Assembly: GCF_009372235.1 (NCBI RefSeq)
Contig: NZ_SULL01000017.1
Location: 62,001 to 126,000, forward strand
Length of the DNA: 64,000 bases
Source: Dickeya oryzae
GTDB taxonomy: Bacteria > Pseudomonadota > Gammaproteobacteria > Enterobacterales > Enterobacteriaceae
Direction: 5' to 3'
Part shown: positions 29,502 to 42,152 of the stretch, piece after piece
Numbering within the stretch: position 1 is the first letter of the stretch
How the letters are laid out: each line of letters starts with the position of its first letter
Notes under the pieces: model-generated
What the model was told of the DNA's origin: nothing
Seen by the model: only the letters and a program-made list of their open reading frames with translations
Databases searched by the model: none
Made by a program: the position numbers and the translations under genes

Positions 29502-29951
29502 TTACGCACACGGCTTGACCTGTAGCGTAATGCCTTCCACGGCGGTGATTTCCACTACGGTGCCAGCAGGCAGGTCTTGCTCTGCCTGAATGCGCCAACT
29601 GCTGTCGCCAATGCTAACGCGACCAAAGCCGTTAACCAGTGGTTCGCTCAACGTGGTATGCAGGCCAATTAACTGCTGCCCACGTTGATTGAGTACCGGA
29701 GACGGCTGTTTCTCAAGGCGACGACGTAACCACTGCCACCACAATAACGCGGCAATGACTGTCAGTACGGCAAAGGCGATGCATTGCCAGGCCCAATCCA
29801 GCGGCAATAGCCAGGCAAGAATGCCGGTGAGCAGGGCGGCAACACCGCTCCACAGCAGATAACCGGCAGCCCCCAGCATTTCAGCCGCCAGCAGCAACCC
29901 GCCGAGTGATAACCAGAACCAGTGGGCGTTTTCCAACACCTGCGCCATCAT
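29502..29951 (-). CDS. ybbJ: YbbJ, NfeD-like membrane protein
   Basis: A 149-residue NfeD-family protein, the usual partner of SPFH-domain proteins. Two or three membrane helices lie in the first 75 residues, with [15 protein letters not shown] near the start, followed by a soluble OB-fold domain ([30 protein letters not shown] region, about 108-133). It starts two bases after the qmcA stop, so the two form one operon. Function may concern membrane microdomains or membrane protein quality control; this is inferred from the family. Confidence 0.92.
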   Translation of the reverse strand: MMAQVLENAHWFWLSLGGLLLAAEMLGAAGYLLWSGVAALLTGILAWLLPLDWAWQCIAFAVLTVIAALLWWQWLRRRLEKQPSPVLNQRGQQLIGLHTTLSEPLVNGFGRVSIGDSSWRIQAEQDLPAGTVVEITAVEGITLQVKPCA

Positions 29952-29953
29952 GA

Positions 29954-30868
29954 CTATTTTCTCCGGTCTGCCTGACTCTCTTTGATAAGTTCACTGATGC
30001 CGCCAATCGTGCCCATCAGGTTGCTGGCGTCTAGTGGCATCATAATGACTTTGCTGTTGTTGGCCGACCCGATGGTTTGCAGTGCAGTGGTATATTTCTG
30101 CGCCACAAAGTAATTGATTGCCTGGATATTGCCTGCTGCAATGGCTTCGGACACCATTTGGGTGGCGCGGGCTTCCGCTTCTGCTGCACGTTCGCGCGCT
30201 TCGGCTTCGAGGAAGGCGGATTGACGCTCCCCCTCGGCTTTGAGAATTTGCGCCTGTTTTTCCCCTTCGGCTTTCAGTATCGCTGCCTGTCGCACCCCTT
30301 CCGCTTCCAGAATCTCGGCACGTTTGGTTCGCTCCGCCTTCATCTGGGCATTCATCGAGGCAATCAACTCGGCTGGCGGGCGCACGTCACGAATTTCGAT
30401 GCGGGTGACTTTGATACCCCAGGGATTGGTGGCTTCATCAACGATATGCAACAACCGGGTGTTGATGCTGTCGCGCTGCGACAGCATTTCATCAAGCTCC
30501 ATCGAACCGAGCACGGTACGAATGTTGGTCATGGTCAGGTTGATGATGGCCAGCTCCAGATTGCTGACTTCATACGCGGCACGGGCAGCATCCACCACCT
30601 GAATAAAGCAGACAGCGTCGATGGTAACGTTGGCGTTATCCTTGGAGATAATTTCCTGCGATGGAATGTCCAGCACCTGCTCCATCATATTAATTTTGCG
30701 GCCGATTCTGTCCATAAACGGCACCATCAGGTTCAGGCCGGGCATCAGCGTGCGGGTATAGCGGCCAAAGCGCTCCACTGTCCACTGATAGCCTTGAGGT
30801 ACGATTTTGATACCAGACCAGACAATCACCAGCGCAACGACGATCAGAACCGGGATAAATGTCAGCAT
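29954..30868 (-). CDS. qmcA: QmcA, SPFH/band 7 membrane protein
   Basis: A 304-residue SPFH-domain (stomatin/prohibitin-like) protein. One N-terminal membrane anchor (about 2-20) is followed by the band 7 domain starting [20 protein letters not shown] long coiled coil rich in [18 protein letters not shown] repeats covers about 190-250. In E. coli QmcA interacts with the FtsH protease system. It is upstream of ybbJ in a two-gene operon. In E. coli the next gene in this direction is ybbL/fetA; here it is yfaE, which marks a rearrangement join. Confidence 0.95.
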   Translation of the reverse strand: MLTFIPVLIVVALVIVWSGIKIVPQGYQWTVERFGRYTRTLMPGLNLMVPFMDRIGRKINMMEQVLDIPSQEIISKDNANVTIDAVCFIQVVDAARAAYEVSNLELAIINLTMTNIRTVLGSMELDEMLSQRDSINTRLLHIVDEATNPWGIKVTRIEIRDVRPPAELIASMNAQMKAERTKRAEILEAEGVRQAAILKAEGEKQAQILKAEGERQSAFLEAEARERAAEAEARATQMVSEAIAAGNIQAINYFVAQKYTTALQTIGSANNSKVIMMPLDASNLMGTIGGISELIKESQADRRK

Positions 30869-30962
30869 GTACTCTGTTCTCCGTGGGTTTCTCCTGTGGA
30901 AAGTGTAACGCAGGATAGCCTAACTGACGTAGTAAAGTTACGGGTGAACAAGGGATTATGCG

Positions 30963-30983
30963 AGCCTGCCTGTAAAGCAGGCT
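30963..30983 (-). terminator. Possible terminator between yfaE and qmcA
   Basis: A perfect 7-bp stem (30963-30969 with 30977-30983) with a seven-base loop follows the yfaE stop. No T-run follows on the minus strand, so termination strength is doubtful. Confidence 0.35.
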
Positions 30984-31001
30984 GCAAGAGCACAGCACCG
31001 A

Positions 31002-31262
31002 TTACATATCCAGTTCGATGTCATCTACTGGCATACAACAGCAGGGCAGAATTTCGTCTCGTTGCAGGCAGGCAAGCGGTGTTTCCCGGTAGGCGACCTT
31101 ACCTTTGATGAGGCGTAATCGGCAGGAGCCACAATAACCGGAACGACACTGATACTCGACTGGCACCCGTTGGGATTCAAGCGCTTCCAACAGGGTGGTG
31201 TGTTCGTCAGAGCAAAGCAACTGCGCCCCTGACAGGCGCAGTGTAATGGTGGGAGTGGTCAT
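31002..31262 (-). CDS. yfaE: YfaE, [2Fe-2S] ferredoxin for NrdB cofactor maintenance
   Basis: Small plant-type ferredoxin that in E. coli helps assemble and repair the diferric-tyrosyl radical of NrdB. The 86-residue protein carries the cluster motif CRSGYCGSC at 39-47 and a distal cysteine among Cys74-Cys76. It starts six bases after the nrdB stop and completes the nrdA-nrdB-yfaE operon. Confidence 0.94.
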   Translation of the reverse strand: MTTPTITLRLSGAQLLCSDEHTTLLEALESQRVPVEYQCRSGYCGSCRLRLIKGKVAYRETPLACLQRDEILPCCCMPVDDIELDM

Positions 31263-31267
31263 CGGGA

Positions 31268-32398
31268 TTACAGCTGGAAGTCGCTAAGGTCGTCAGTGTT
31301 GATTTCCGAATCAATCTGGCCGACCAAATAGGAGCTGACTTCCACTTCCTGCGGTGCCACCTGCACGTTATCCGACACCAGCCAGGCATTGATCCATGGA
31401 ATGGGGTTGGTACGGGTTTCAAACGGCAACGGTAACCCTACTGCCTGCATGCGGATGTTGGTGATGTATTCAACATACTGGCACAGGATGTCCTTGTTCA
31501 GGCCAATCATCGAGCCATCACGGAACAGGTATTCCGCCCACTCTTTTTCCTGTTGTGCCGCCAGCACGAACAGATCGTAGCATTGCTGCTGGCACTCTTC
31601 CGCAACCTTGGCCATTTCCGGGTCGTCCTGGCCTGCTCGCATCAGGTTGAGCATGTGCTGGGTGCCAGTGAGGTGCAATGCTTCATCACGGGCGATCAGT
31701 TTGATGATTTTGGCGTTGCCTTCCATCAGTTCGCGCTCAGCGAAAGCGAAAGAGCAGGCGAAACTGACGTAGAAGCGAATGGCTTCCAGCGCGTTAACGC
31801 TCATCAGGCACAGGTAGAGTTTTTTCTTCAACTCGTAGAGGTTGACGGTCACCGTCTTGCCGTTGACCTGATGGGTACCTTCCCCCAGCAGATGGTAGTA
31901 GCTGGTCAGTTCAATCAGCTCATCATAAAAACCGGAGATGTCTTTGGCCCGTTTGAGGATTTCCTCATTGGTGACGATGTCATCGAACACTATCGACGGA
32001 TCGTTGACGATATTACGAATAATATGGGTATAGGAACGGGAGTGAATCGTTTCCGAGAAAGCCCAGGTTTCCACCCAGGTTTCCAGTTCCGGGATGGAAA
32101 TGAGCGGCAGCAGGGCGACGTTAGGGCTGCGGCCCTGAATGGAATCCAGCAAGGTCTGGTATTTCAGGTTGCTGATGAAAATGTGTTTCTCGTGTTCCGG
32201 CAAGCCCTGATAGTCGATACGGTCGCGGGAAACGTCCACTTCTTCCGGACGCCAGAAGAAGGACAGCTGTTTTTCGATCAGCTTTTCGAAAATGTCATAT
32301 TTCTGCTGATCGTAGCGCGCCACATTAACTGGCTGGCCGAAAAACATCGGCTCCAGCAACTGATCGTTTTTATTCTGTGAAAAAGTGGTATAAGCCAT
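31268..32398 (-). CDS. nrdB: Ribonucleoside-diphosphate reductase 1 subunit beta
   Basis: Radical-generating small subunit of class Ia ribonucleotide reductase. From [12 protein letters not shown] it has 376 residues, as in E. coli; an open five-residue extension upstream is not conserved. The radical tyrosine is Tyr123 counting Met ([11 protein letters not shown]), and the diiron ligands lie in [19 protein letters not shown] and the later [13 protein letters not shown]. The C-terminus DLSDFQL is the tail that docks on NrdA. It follows nrdA by about 160 bases containing a hairpin. Confidence 0.97.
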   Translation of the reverse strand: MAYTTFSQNKNDQLLEPMFFGQPVNVARYDQQKYDIFEKLIEKQLSFFWRPEEVDVSRDRIDYQGLPEHEKHIFISNLKYQTLLDSIQGRSPNVALLPLISIPELETWVETWAFSETIHSRSYTHIIRNIVNDPSIVFDDIVTNEEILKRAKDISGFYDELIELTSYYHLLGEGTHQVNGKTVTVNLYELKKKLYLCLMSVNALEAIRFYVSFACSFAFAERELMEGNAKIIKLIARDEALHLTGTQHMLNLMRAGQDDPEMAKVAEECQQQCYDLFVLAAQQEKEWAEYLFRDGSMIGLNKDILCQYVEYITNIRMQAVGLPLPFETRTNPIPWINAWLVSDNVQVAPQEVEVSSYLVGQIDSEINTDDLSDFQL

Positions 32399-32522
32399 GG
32401 TCTCTCCAAACAAGCCAACAGCGCGGCCCGAGGGCGGCGCTGTTAAACCTCTGTAACCCGAGCGGGTATGTCGCCGCTACCTTGTCAGACTAACCGCAAC
32501 GAGATGAGGGCATCGTCATTTA

Positions 32523-32546
32523 GGGGAGCCGCCTGCGCAGCTCCCC
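32523..32546 (-). repeat. Hairpin in the nrdA-nrdB intergenic region
   Basis: A 7-bp stem GGGGAGC/GCTCCCC (32523-32529 with 32540-32546) encloses a self-complementary CTGCGCAG. It lies between nrdA and nrdB. No T-run follows, so a role in differential mRNA stability is more likely than full termination. Confidence 0.5.
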
Positions 32547-32557
32547 CTGCGCCGTGC

Positions 32558-34846
32558 TTAGATTTTACACGCGCCGCTTTCGCAGCCATCATCCTGCGGT
32601 GCAGAGTCCAGCAGGTCGTCCTGCGCATCTTCGGCACCGTCGCGGGTGTTTTGATAGTAGAGGGTTTTCAACCCGAATTTATACGCCGTGAGCAGATCTT
32701 TGAGTAACTGCGTCATCGGCACTTTGCCTGACGGGAAACGCGCCGGGTCATAGTTGGTGTTGGAGGAAATCGCCTGATCGACGAATTTCTGCATCAGACC
32801 AACCAGTTGCAGATAACCGTCGTTAGACGGCATGTCCCACAGCAGCTCGTAGGCATCTTTGAGCGTTTCGTACTCCGGTACTACCTGACGCAGGATACCG
32901 TCTTTGGATGCCTTGACGCTGATGTGGCCGCGTGGCGGCTCGATGCCGTTGGTGGCATTGGAGATCTGCGACGACGTTTCCGATGGCATCAGCGCTGACA
33001 GCGTAGAGTTACGCAGGCCATAGGTCTGGATATCTTTACGCAGTGTTTCCCAGTCATAATGCAGCGGTTCACTGCAAATACTGTCCAGATCACGCTTGTA
33101 GCTGTCGATTGGCAAAATGCCCTGCGAATAGGTGGTTTCGTTGAACCACGGGCAGGCACCCTGCTCGCGGGCCAACTGATTCGAGGCTTTCAGCAGATAG
33201 TACTGGATGGCTTCGAAGGTCCGGTGCGTCAGGTTATTGGCGCTACCGTCGGAGTAACGCACACCGTGCTTCGCCAGATAATAGGCGAAGTTGATAACAC
33301 CAATGCCCAGCGTGCGGCGACCCATCGCGCCGCGTTTCGCAGCCGGAATCGGGTAGTCCTGATAGTCGAGCAGGGCATCCAGCGCGCGTACTGCTAATAT
33401 CGCCAGCTCTTCCAGTTCCTGCAGCGAACTGATGGCGCCCAGGTTAAAGGCTGACAGGGTGCACAGGGCGATTTCGCCGTTTTCATCGTTGACGTCTTCC
33501 AGCGGTTTGGTCGGCAGCGCGATTTCCAGACACAGGTTGGACTGGCGTACCGGCGCAACCTGTGGATCAAACGGGCTGTGCGTGTTGCAGTGGTCGACGT
33601 TCTGAATATAAATACGGCCTGTGGAGGCGCGTTCCTGCATCATCAGCGAGAACAGTTCGGCGGCTTTGATCTGCTGCTTGCGGATGCTGTCGTCCTGCTC
33701 ATATTTCACGTACAGGCGTTCAAATTCATCCTGATTGTTGAAGAAGGCATCGTACAGTCCCGGGACATCGGACGGGCTAAACAGCGTGATGTCACCGCCT
33801 TTCACCAGACGCTGGTACATTAGTTTGTTGAGCTGTACACCGTAGTCAAGGTGACGCACGCGGTTGCCTTCCACGCCACGGTTGTTTTTCAACACCAGCA
33901 GGCTTTCCACTTCCAGATGCCACAGCGGGTAGAACAGTGTGGCCGCGCCGCCACGCACCCCGCCCTGAGAGCAGGATTTCACCGCGGTCTGGAAGTGCTT
34001 ATAGAATGGGATACAGCCAGTGTGGAAGGCTTCGCCACCACGGATCGGGCTGCCCAGTGCACGAATACGGCCTGCGTTGATGCCGATACCGGCGCGCTGG
34101 GACACGTATTTCACGATAGCGCTGGATGTCGCATTGATGGAATCCAGGCTGTCACCGCATTCGATCAGCACGCAAGAGCTGAACTGGCGGGTTGGCGTAC
34201 GCACGCCAGACATAATCGGCGTTGGCAGCGAGATTTTGAACGTCGATACGGCGTCATAAAAACGCTTGACGTAGTCCAGTCGCGTTTCACGCGGGTAGCC
34301 GGAAAACAGGCAAGCGGCGACCAGAATGTACAGGAACTGGGCGCTTTCGTAGATGTCACCGGTCACGCGGTTCTGGACCAGATATTTCCCTTCCAGCTGT
34401 TTTACAGCTGCATAGGAGAAATTCATGTCACGCCAGTGATCGATGAAAGCGTCCATGTGAGCGAATTCTTCTTCCGTGTAATCTTCCAGCAAATGGCGAT
34501 CGTACTTACCCATCTCGACCATTTTCACCACGTGATCATACAACTTCGGTGGCTCGAACTGACCGTAGGCTTTTTTGCGAAGATGAAAGATAGCCAGACG
34601 AGCAGCCAGATACTGATAGTCGGGGCTTTCGCGAGAGATCAGGTCAGCCGCAGCCTTGATGATCGTCTCGTGGATATCGGCAGTTTTGATGCCGTCATAG
34701 AATTGGATGTGGGAACGCAGTTCTACCTGAGAAACAGAGACATTGTGTAACCCTTCTGCTGCCCAGGTGATTACCCGGTGGATTTTGTCCAGATTGATGC
34801 GTTCTTTACTGCCATCGCGTTTGGTAACAAGCAGACTCTGGTTCAT
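32558..34846 (-). CDS. nrdA: Ribonucleoside-diphosphate reductase 1 subunit alpha
   Basis: Catalytic large subunit of class Ia ribonucleotide reductase, converting NDPs to dNDPs. From MNQSLLVTKRDG it has 762 residues. An ATP-cone is N-terminal. Active-site cysteines occur in SSCVLIECGDS, SNLCLEIALP and ALCTLSAFNLG, and the C-terminal redox pair is in DDGCESGACKI. An upstream in-frame codon at 34858 would add four residues not seen in E. coli. NrdR and DnaA boxes lie upstream. Confidence 0.97.
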   Translation of the reverse strand: MNQSLLVTKRDGSKERINLDKIHRVITWAAEGLHNVSVSQVELRSHIQFYDGIKTADIHETIIKAAADLISRESPDYQYLAARLAIFHLRKKAYGQFEPPKLYDHVVKMVEMGKYDRHLLEDYTEEEFAHMDAFIDHWRDMNFSYAAVKQLEGKYLVQNRVTGDIYESAQFLYILVAACLFSGYPRETRLDYVKRFYDAVSTFKISLPTPIMSGVRTPTRQFSSCVLIECGDSLDSINATSSAIVKYVSQRAGIGINAGRIRALGSPIRGGEAFHTGCIPFYKHFQTAVKSCSQGGVRGGAATLFYPLWHLEVESLLVLKNNRGVEGNRVRHLDYGVQLNKLMYQRLVKGGDITLFSPSDVPGLYDAFFNNQDEFERLYVKYEQDDSIRKQQIKAAELFSLMMQERASTGRIYIQNVDHCNTHSPFDPQVAPVRQSNLCLEIALPTKPLEDVNDENGEIALCTLSAFNLGAISSLQELEELAILAVRALDALLDYQDYPIPAAKRGAMGRRTLGIGVINFAYYLAKHGVRYSDGSANNLTHRTFEAIQYYLLKASNQLAREQGACPWFNETTYSQGILPIDSYKRDLDSICSEPLHYDWETLRKDIQTYGLRNSTLSALMPSETSSQISNATNGIEPPRGHISVKASKDGILRQVVPEYETLKDAYELLWDMPSNDGYLQLVGLMQKFVDQAISSNTNYDPARFPSGKVPMTQLLKDLLTAYKFGLKTLYYQNTRDGAEDAQDDLLDSAPQDDGCESGACKI

Positions 34847-34921
34847 GTGGCGTAGCACCTGTTTTTTGACACGAGTTTTGTTTTTATCGGCCTCCCCGTT
34901 GCTTCATTTACAAAAAACGCA

Positions 34922-34969
34922 AACAAAAAAATAGTGTTTTCTGTCAGAAGTAAACACTATATATAGGGG
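34922..34969 (-). promoter_or_regulatory. Pair of NrdR boxes upstream of nrdA
   Basis: A strong box at 34954-34969 matches the 16-bp NrdR palindrome (ACACTATATATAGTGT) at 14 positions. A weaker one at 34922-34937 matches at 10 positions and ends TAGTGT. Their starts are 32 bp apart, about three helical turns, as is typical for NrdR pairs. Confidence 0.82.
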
Positions 34970-35039
34970 GTGGGCCAGCTTTTGATAACAAGATAATGTG
35001 AAAAGTGGCGTATTGCAAGTGAGCAAAATGGGGCTCTCT

Positions 35040-35048
35040 TGTGGATAA
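35040..35048 (-). promoter_or_regulatory. DnaA box upstream of nrdA
   Basis: TGTGGATAA on the plus strand is the exact complement of the consensus DnaA box TTATCCACA. E. coli nrdAB is regulated by DnaA through boxes in the same region, linking dNTP supply to replication initiation. Confidence 0.75.
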
Positions 35049-35290
35049 CATAGGGAATAAATGTTACAAGTGCGCTAAATCCCAGCCACTGTGCGGCTTC
35101 CTTATTTTGTCAACCGTAGGGGATAAAAAATAAAAAAATTGATCAACCGCTGGTTTCTTGTCCTGTTGCCTCGCTCGCGTTATAGCTAAAACCGTGTTTC
35201 AGACAAGTTGTTAGGAATAATCTGAGTTTGATCTGTTGCTCAATTGTTGATAAGGCGCAGTTTATGCCGGGAATCTTATTTTTTATTGAT

Positions 35291-35317
35291 AAAAAAGCCG
35301 GTGGAGTGACCACCGGC
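35291..35317 (-). terminator. Rho-independent terminator of ubiG
   Basis: On the minus strand, a perfect 8-bp stem GCCGGTGG/CCACCGGC (35297-35304 with 35310-35317), five-base loop and a run of six T (35296-35291) follow the ubiG stop by about 75 bases. Confidence 0.9.
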
Positions 35318-35390
35318 CTGCGTCATTTAAAACATGTAATGTTAACAAAGATATATACCGCCAACGGTGACGCCTGACAGCGCTGTGTGA

Positions 35391-36149
35391 TCAGCCTGCG
35401 TGTGCGGTATGAATCATATAATTGACGTCGACATTCGCGCCAAGCCGGAAACGGTCTAGTAACGGGTTATAGTGCAACCCGGTCATGTGACGTTCCTGTA
35501 GCGGCGTCTGGTCTACCCAGGTCAGCAGTTCTGCCGGACGGATGAATTTTTTGATGTCATGTGTGCCGCGCGGCACCATGTTGGTCAGGTATTCGGCACC
35601 GACAATCAGCATCAGCCAGGCTTTGGCATTGCGATTGATAGTAGAGAAAAAGACGTGACCGCCGGGTTTTACCAGTCTGGCGCAAGCCAGCACCACGGAT
35701 CGTGGGTCCGGCACATGTTCTAGCATCTCCATACAGGTGACGACGTCATAAACACCGGTATGGGCGTCGGCGTGCGCTTCCACCGTTTCTTGCACGTAAC
35801 TGACCTCAATGCCACTTTCCAGCGCGTGCAGCCGGGCGACCTGCAAGGGTTCAGCCCCCATATCCAGGCCGGTCACACGGGCACCTTCTCGTGCCATGCT
35901 TTCGGCCAGAATACCGCCGCCACAGCCCACATCCAGTACCTGTTTGCCGAAAATGCCGTCGGCACGTTCGATGATGTAGTTCAGGCGCAGCGGGTTAATA
36001 CGGTGCAGCGGTTTAAATTCTCCTTCCAGATCCCACCAGCGCGAGGCGACAGCCTCAAATTTGGCGATTTCATCAAGGTCGACATTCGGTGTTGCGGCCG
36101 AGGATTTCAGAACATCGGCTTCTGCGGGGGTCGTGGTGTCTGTATTCAT
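35391..36149 (-). CDS. ubiG: UbiG, bifunctional ubiquinone O-methyltransferase
   Basis: SAM-dependent enzyme that carries out both O-methylations in ubiquinone synthesis. The protein has 252 residues, with a variable N-terminus longer than E. coli's. The SAM-binding loop [13 protein letters not shown] is at 71-83; [20 protein letters not shown] and [11 protein letters not shown] are family blocks. It is divergent from gyrA and ends at a strong terminator, as in E. coli where ubiG neighbours gyrA. Confidence 0.97.
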   Translation of the reverse strand: MNTDTTTPAEADVLKSSAATPNVDLDEIAKFEAVASRWWDLEGEFKPLHRINPLRLNYIIERADGIFGKQVLDVGCGGGILAESMAREGARVTGLDMGAEPLQVARLHALESGIEVSYVQETVEAHADAHTGVYDVVTCMEMLEHVPDPRSVVLACARLVKPGGHVFFSTINRNAKAWLMLIVGAEYLTNMVPRGTHDIKKFIRPAELLTWVDQTPLQERHMTGLHYNPLLDRFRLGANVDVNYMIHTAHAG

Positions 36150-36388
36150 GGTGCGTGATCACCTTTCATCAATATTGACTGGGGCCGAGTATAACGAGCG
36201 AAAGGCGCGGGGTGTAGTCGCTCGCACAGGTTTGATAACTCGCGGCGTCTTGTGATGGGGGTAACACCGCCGCAATGAAATGCGTTGCATCTGGTAAAGA
36301 AGCGCCAGCAAACCGGCGCGAAGTTTCCCCTGAAACCCCGGTTTATGATATCATTTTCCACCTTTTAAAATCGGGTAGATGTGAATAG

Positions 36389-39037
<2,649 letters not shown>

Positions 39038-39044
39038 TGCTTTG

Positions 39045-39104
39045 TCCTGCAGGTAATAGTCCTGTAGGTAAATAGACCCGCAGGTAAATTTTCCTGCCGG
39101 TAAG
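39045..39104 (+). repeat. Four degenerate tandem copies of a 12-17-base unit after gyrA
   Basis: Units TCCTGCAGGTAATAG, TCCTGTAGGTAAATAGA, CCCGCAGGTAAATTTT and CCTGCCGGTAAG run head to tail between the gyrA stop and its terminator. The shared core is CCYGYMGGTAA. Two cores are themselves near-palindromic (CCTGCAGG). Confidence 0.75.
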
Positions 39105-39112
39105 CCCGCAAG

Positions 39113-39141
39113 AGCCAGCGCCTGATGCGCTGGCTTTTTTT
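39113..39141 (+). terminator. Rho-independent terminator of gyrA
   Basis: A 9-bp stem AGCCAGCGC/GCGCTGGCT (39113-39121 with 39127-39135) is followed by a seven-T run. Confidence 0.92.
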
Positions 39142-39212
39142 ATGCAGGATCGGTACTGTATCGGCTGGTTCTGACCGTGTTTTCCCGTGCTGACAACCTC
39201 TACGGTATCCCT

Positions 39213-42068
39213 TTGAAAGTTATCGCTTCTTTTCAGACTACCCTCAAAGTCTCCCGGTATATGTTCCGGGTGCTGGCGACCACGCTGTGGATTCTTGGCG
39301 CACTGATTTCAGTTTTTTACGTGAACAAAGAACTGAATCAACGGGAATCGCACCTGCGCCAGATTTTCTCACTCAATTTTGAACAGTCGCTGGGGTATAT
39401 CCGCCATACCACGGACGTGGCACGCGAATTACGGTATATCGCCGCCAACCGCTTTAGTACCCCGACGTTATCTCGTGAGCGTCTGCCAGCGGCCAAAAAA
39501 ACGCCATTTTCTCTTTACCCGCTATCACCCACGTTTAACTGCGCCGAGCAGTATGCAAAGAATCCCGCTCAGTTGCAGTCACTGAGCGGTTTCTTTGAAC
39601 AATGGCATGATGACTTTTCGTCGGTTTATGACCTTAACCGTATCTTTTTTGTTGATGGCAGCCAGCAATGTCTCGTTGATTTTAGTATCCGCAATCAATC
39701 GCTGGATAGCGATAGCCTGTTGAAAAGCGTGCAGGAGCGGTTACAGAACCAGAAGTCCAACCTGACCGGCAATCGCCGCGAAGAGAGCCTGTTTTGGGTG
39801 ACGCCAGGGCCGACGCCGGAAGTGGGGTATCTGTACGCGCTGACGCCGGTTTATGTCGATAATCATCTGGTCACCATGATGGGGATCGAGCAGACCATCA
39901 GGCTGGATGATTTCATGCTCAATGGTGACCTGCCGTTTAGCGTCAGATTGTTAGACCAGAATGACCGCGTCTTATTGCAACTGACCAATAACCAGTCTGG
40001 CGGTAATATTCCTGGCCACTATCCCGACTCGAACAATTACTTCGGCTATAGCGAAGGGTATAGCGCACTGTTGATGAAAAAGGCGTTACCGCCGACATCA
40101 ATGGCGGTGGTGTATTCACTGCCGTTGGAAGTGCTGCTGATGTCGCTCAATACGCTGATGATCAATATTGCGTTGTTGAACCTGATCTCGGCTATTTGCT
40201 TGTTTTTATTGACGCGCCTTTTTGAGCGAAAGATCTTTTTGCCAGCGGAGCGTAACGCGTTCCAACTGGAAGAGAATGAGCAATTTAACCGTAAAATCGT
40301 GGCCTCGGCACCCGTCGGGATTTGTATTTTAAGGATTAGCGACGGCACCAATATCCTCAGTAATGAGCTGGCGCACAATTATCTCAGTCTCCTGACGTAT
40401 GAGGACCGGGTACGCATTATTCGTATCATTTGCGAGCAGCAGTCCAAATCGCTGGATGTGGTGACCGGGCGCAATCACCATTTGCAAATCAGTTTCGTAC
40501 ACTCACGCTATCGCAACGAGAATGTGGCCATTTGTGTCTTGCTTGACGTCAGCGCCCGGGTGCGCATGGAAGAGTCATTGCAGGAGATGGCGAATGCCGC
40601 CGAGCAGGCCAGCCAGTCCAAATCGATGTTTTTGGCGACAGTCAGCCATGAACTACGCACGCCTCTGTATGGGATTATCGGTAATCTGGACTTGCTGCAG
40701 ACTAAATCGCTGCCCTCGGATGCCAACCGGCTGGTGGAGGCAATGCAAAACTCTTCATCGCTACTGCTGAAGATCATCAGCGATATCCTTGATTTCTCGA
40801 AGATTGAATCGGAACAGTTGAAGATTGAGCCCAGCGAGTTTGCACCGCGTGAGATGATCAATCACATCGTGAGTAACTATCTGCCGCTGGTGGTGAAAAA
40901 GCGCCTCGAATTGTATTGCTATATCGCCCCTGACGTCCCGTTGCAATTAATGGGGGATGCGGTGCGGCTACAACAGGTGTTGAGTAATCTGCTCAGCAAT
41001 GCCATCAAGTTCACCGATACCGGTTGTATCGTGTTTCAGGTGGTGTGCAGCGATGAAGGGTATCTGGTGTTTAAAGTACGGGATACCGGGGTGGGAATCG
41101 ATACCCGTGCGGTGATGAAGTTGTTTGACCCGTTCTTCCAGGCTGGAACCGGTGTGCAGCGCCATTTTCAGGGGACCGGGTTGGGGCTGGCGATTTGTGA
41201 AAAACTGGTTAGCCTGATGGATGGCGACATTACGATTGAATCCGAACCGGGGCTGGGCAGCGAATTCGGCATTCGTATTCCGCTTTACCGTGCGAGCTAT
41301 CCGCAGACCGTCGAATTACCGGATGTGCAGGGAAAAACCTGCTGGCTACAGATTCGTAATGCATTGATGGAGCGCTATCTGCTGGAGTTACTCCAGTTCT
41401 GCGCTCTGGACGTTCAGCGCTACGAAGAAGGGCTCACGGTAAACCACGATGACATCATGATAGTAGACAATCCACCAGCGGTTGAATCGAATGCGCACGC
41501 CTGTGTGGAAATCAGTGGAACGCATGCCGGTTCTGCTCAGGAGATTCGGTCTGGGTACTGGCTCTACAGTACCGCCGTATTACATGAACTGCCGACGCTG
41601 TTGCAGCGTATTTATCGGGGGGAAGAAGCGCTGTCGACGGCAACGACTTCCCTGTCAACGGTCAGTTACAGTCGTACTGAAAATGGCGATATTCGCCTGC
41701 TGGTGGTGGATGATCATCCGATTAACCGTCGTTTGCTGGCTGACCAGCTCGGTTCGCTCGGGTATCAGGTGATTACGGCCAATGACGGGTTGGATGCGTT
41801 GGATGTGCTGGCGAAAAAACCGGTAGACATCGTTCTCACTGACGTCAACATGCCGAATATGGATGGCTACCGTTTCACCCAGCGGTTGCGTGAAATGGGG
41901 CAGACACTGCCGGTGATTGGTGTAACGGCTAACGCATTAGCCGAAGAGCGGCAACGCTGCCTGCAGGCCGGGATGGATAATTGCCTGTCTAAACCGGTGA
42001 CGCTGGATACATTGCAACAGTCACTGTCGTATTACAGTAATCTGGTCAGGCAGGGGAATACGGTATAA
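39213..42068 (+). CDS. rcsC: RcsC, hybrid sensor kinase of the Rcs envelope-stress phosphorelay
   Basis: Inner-membrane kinase that starts the Rcs phosphorelay controlling capsule, motility and envelope genes. From TTG at 39213 it has 951 residues and begins MKVIASFQTTLKVSRYMFR, aligned with the E. coli start; a GTG at 39177 would add 12 residues. Two membrane segments flank a periplasmic domain. The phosphorylated histidine is near 479 in ATVSHELRTPLYG, ATPase motifs are in LLSNAIKFTDTG and GTGLGLAICEKL, and the receiver aspartate is near 877 in VLTDVNMPNMDGY. It is convergent with rcsB, as in E. coli. Confidence 0.95.
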   Translation: MKVIASFQTTLKVSRYMFRVLATTLWILGALISVFYVNKELNQRESHLRQIFSLNFEQSLGYIRHTTDVARELRYIAANRFSTPTLSRERLPAAKKTPFSLYPLSPTFNCAEQYAKNPAQLQSLSGFFEQWHDDFSSVYDLNRIFFVDGSQQCLVDFSIRNQSLDSDSLLKSVQERLQNQKSNLTGNRREESLFWVTPGPTPEVGYLYALTPVYVDNHLVTMMGIEQTIRLDDFMLNGDLPFSVRLLDQNDRVLLQLTNNQSGGNIPGHYPDSNNYFGYSEGYSALLMKKALPPTSMAVVYSLPLEVLLMSLNTLMINIALLNLISAICLFLLTRLFERKIFLPAERNAFQLEENEQFNRKIVASAPVGICILRISDGTNILSNELAHNYLSLLTYEDRVRIIRIICEQQSKSLDVVTGRNHHLQISFVHSRYRNENVAICVLLDVSARVRMEESLQEMANAAEQASQSKSMFLATVSHELRTPLYGIIGNLDLLQTKSLPSDANRLVEAMQNSSSLLLKIISDILDFSKIESEQLKIEPSEFAPREMINHIVSNYLPLVVKKRLELYCYIAPDVPLQLMGDAVRLQQVLSNLLSNAIKFTDTGCIVFQVVCSDEGYLVFKVRDTGVGIDTRAVMKLFDPFFQAGTGVQRHFQGTGLGLAICEKLVSLMDGDITIESEPGLGSEFGIRIPLYRASYPQTVELPDVQGKTCWLQIRNALMERYLLELLQFCALDVQRYEEGLTVNHDDIMIVDNPPAVESNAHACVEISGTHAGSAQEIRSGYWLYSTAVLHELPTLLQRIYRGEEALSTATTSLSTVSYSRTENGDIRLLVVDDHPINRRLLADQLGSLGYQVITANDGLDALDVLAKKPVDIVLTDVNMPNMDGYRFTQRLREMGQTLPVIGVTANALAEERQRCLQAGMDNCLSKPVTLDTLQQSLSYYSNLVRQGNTV

Positions 42069-42119
42069 CTGTCACGCGGTCTTTGACGATCCCGTCACAA
42101 AGTCACAAGGAAAGAAGGG

Positions 42120-42145
42120 GTCGGCAAACAAGCCTGTTTGCCGAC
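42120..42145. terminator. Hairpin between convergent rcsC and rcsB
   Basis: A perfect 11-bp stem GTCGGCAAACA/TGTTTGCCGAC (42120-42130 with 42135-42145) with an AGCC loop sits between the two stops. The minus-strand side is followed by pyrimidine-rich CCCTTCTTTCC, so it may serve rcsB more than rcsC. Confidence 0.65.
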
Positions 42146-42152
42146 AAGATGA

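Larger units (their letters stand above)
34847..35290. other. Long nrdA upstream region
   Basis: About 440 bases between the nrdA start and the ubiG terminator with no gene. It holds the NrdR box pair, one perfect DnaA box, and AT-rich stretches around 34890-34930, 35120-35145 and 35275-35295. E. coli nrdA has a similarly long control region bound by NrdR, DnaA and Fis; other sites could not be set from sequence alone. Confidence 0.6.
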
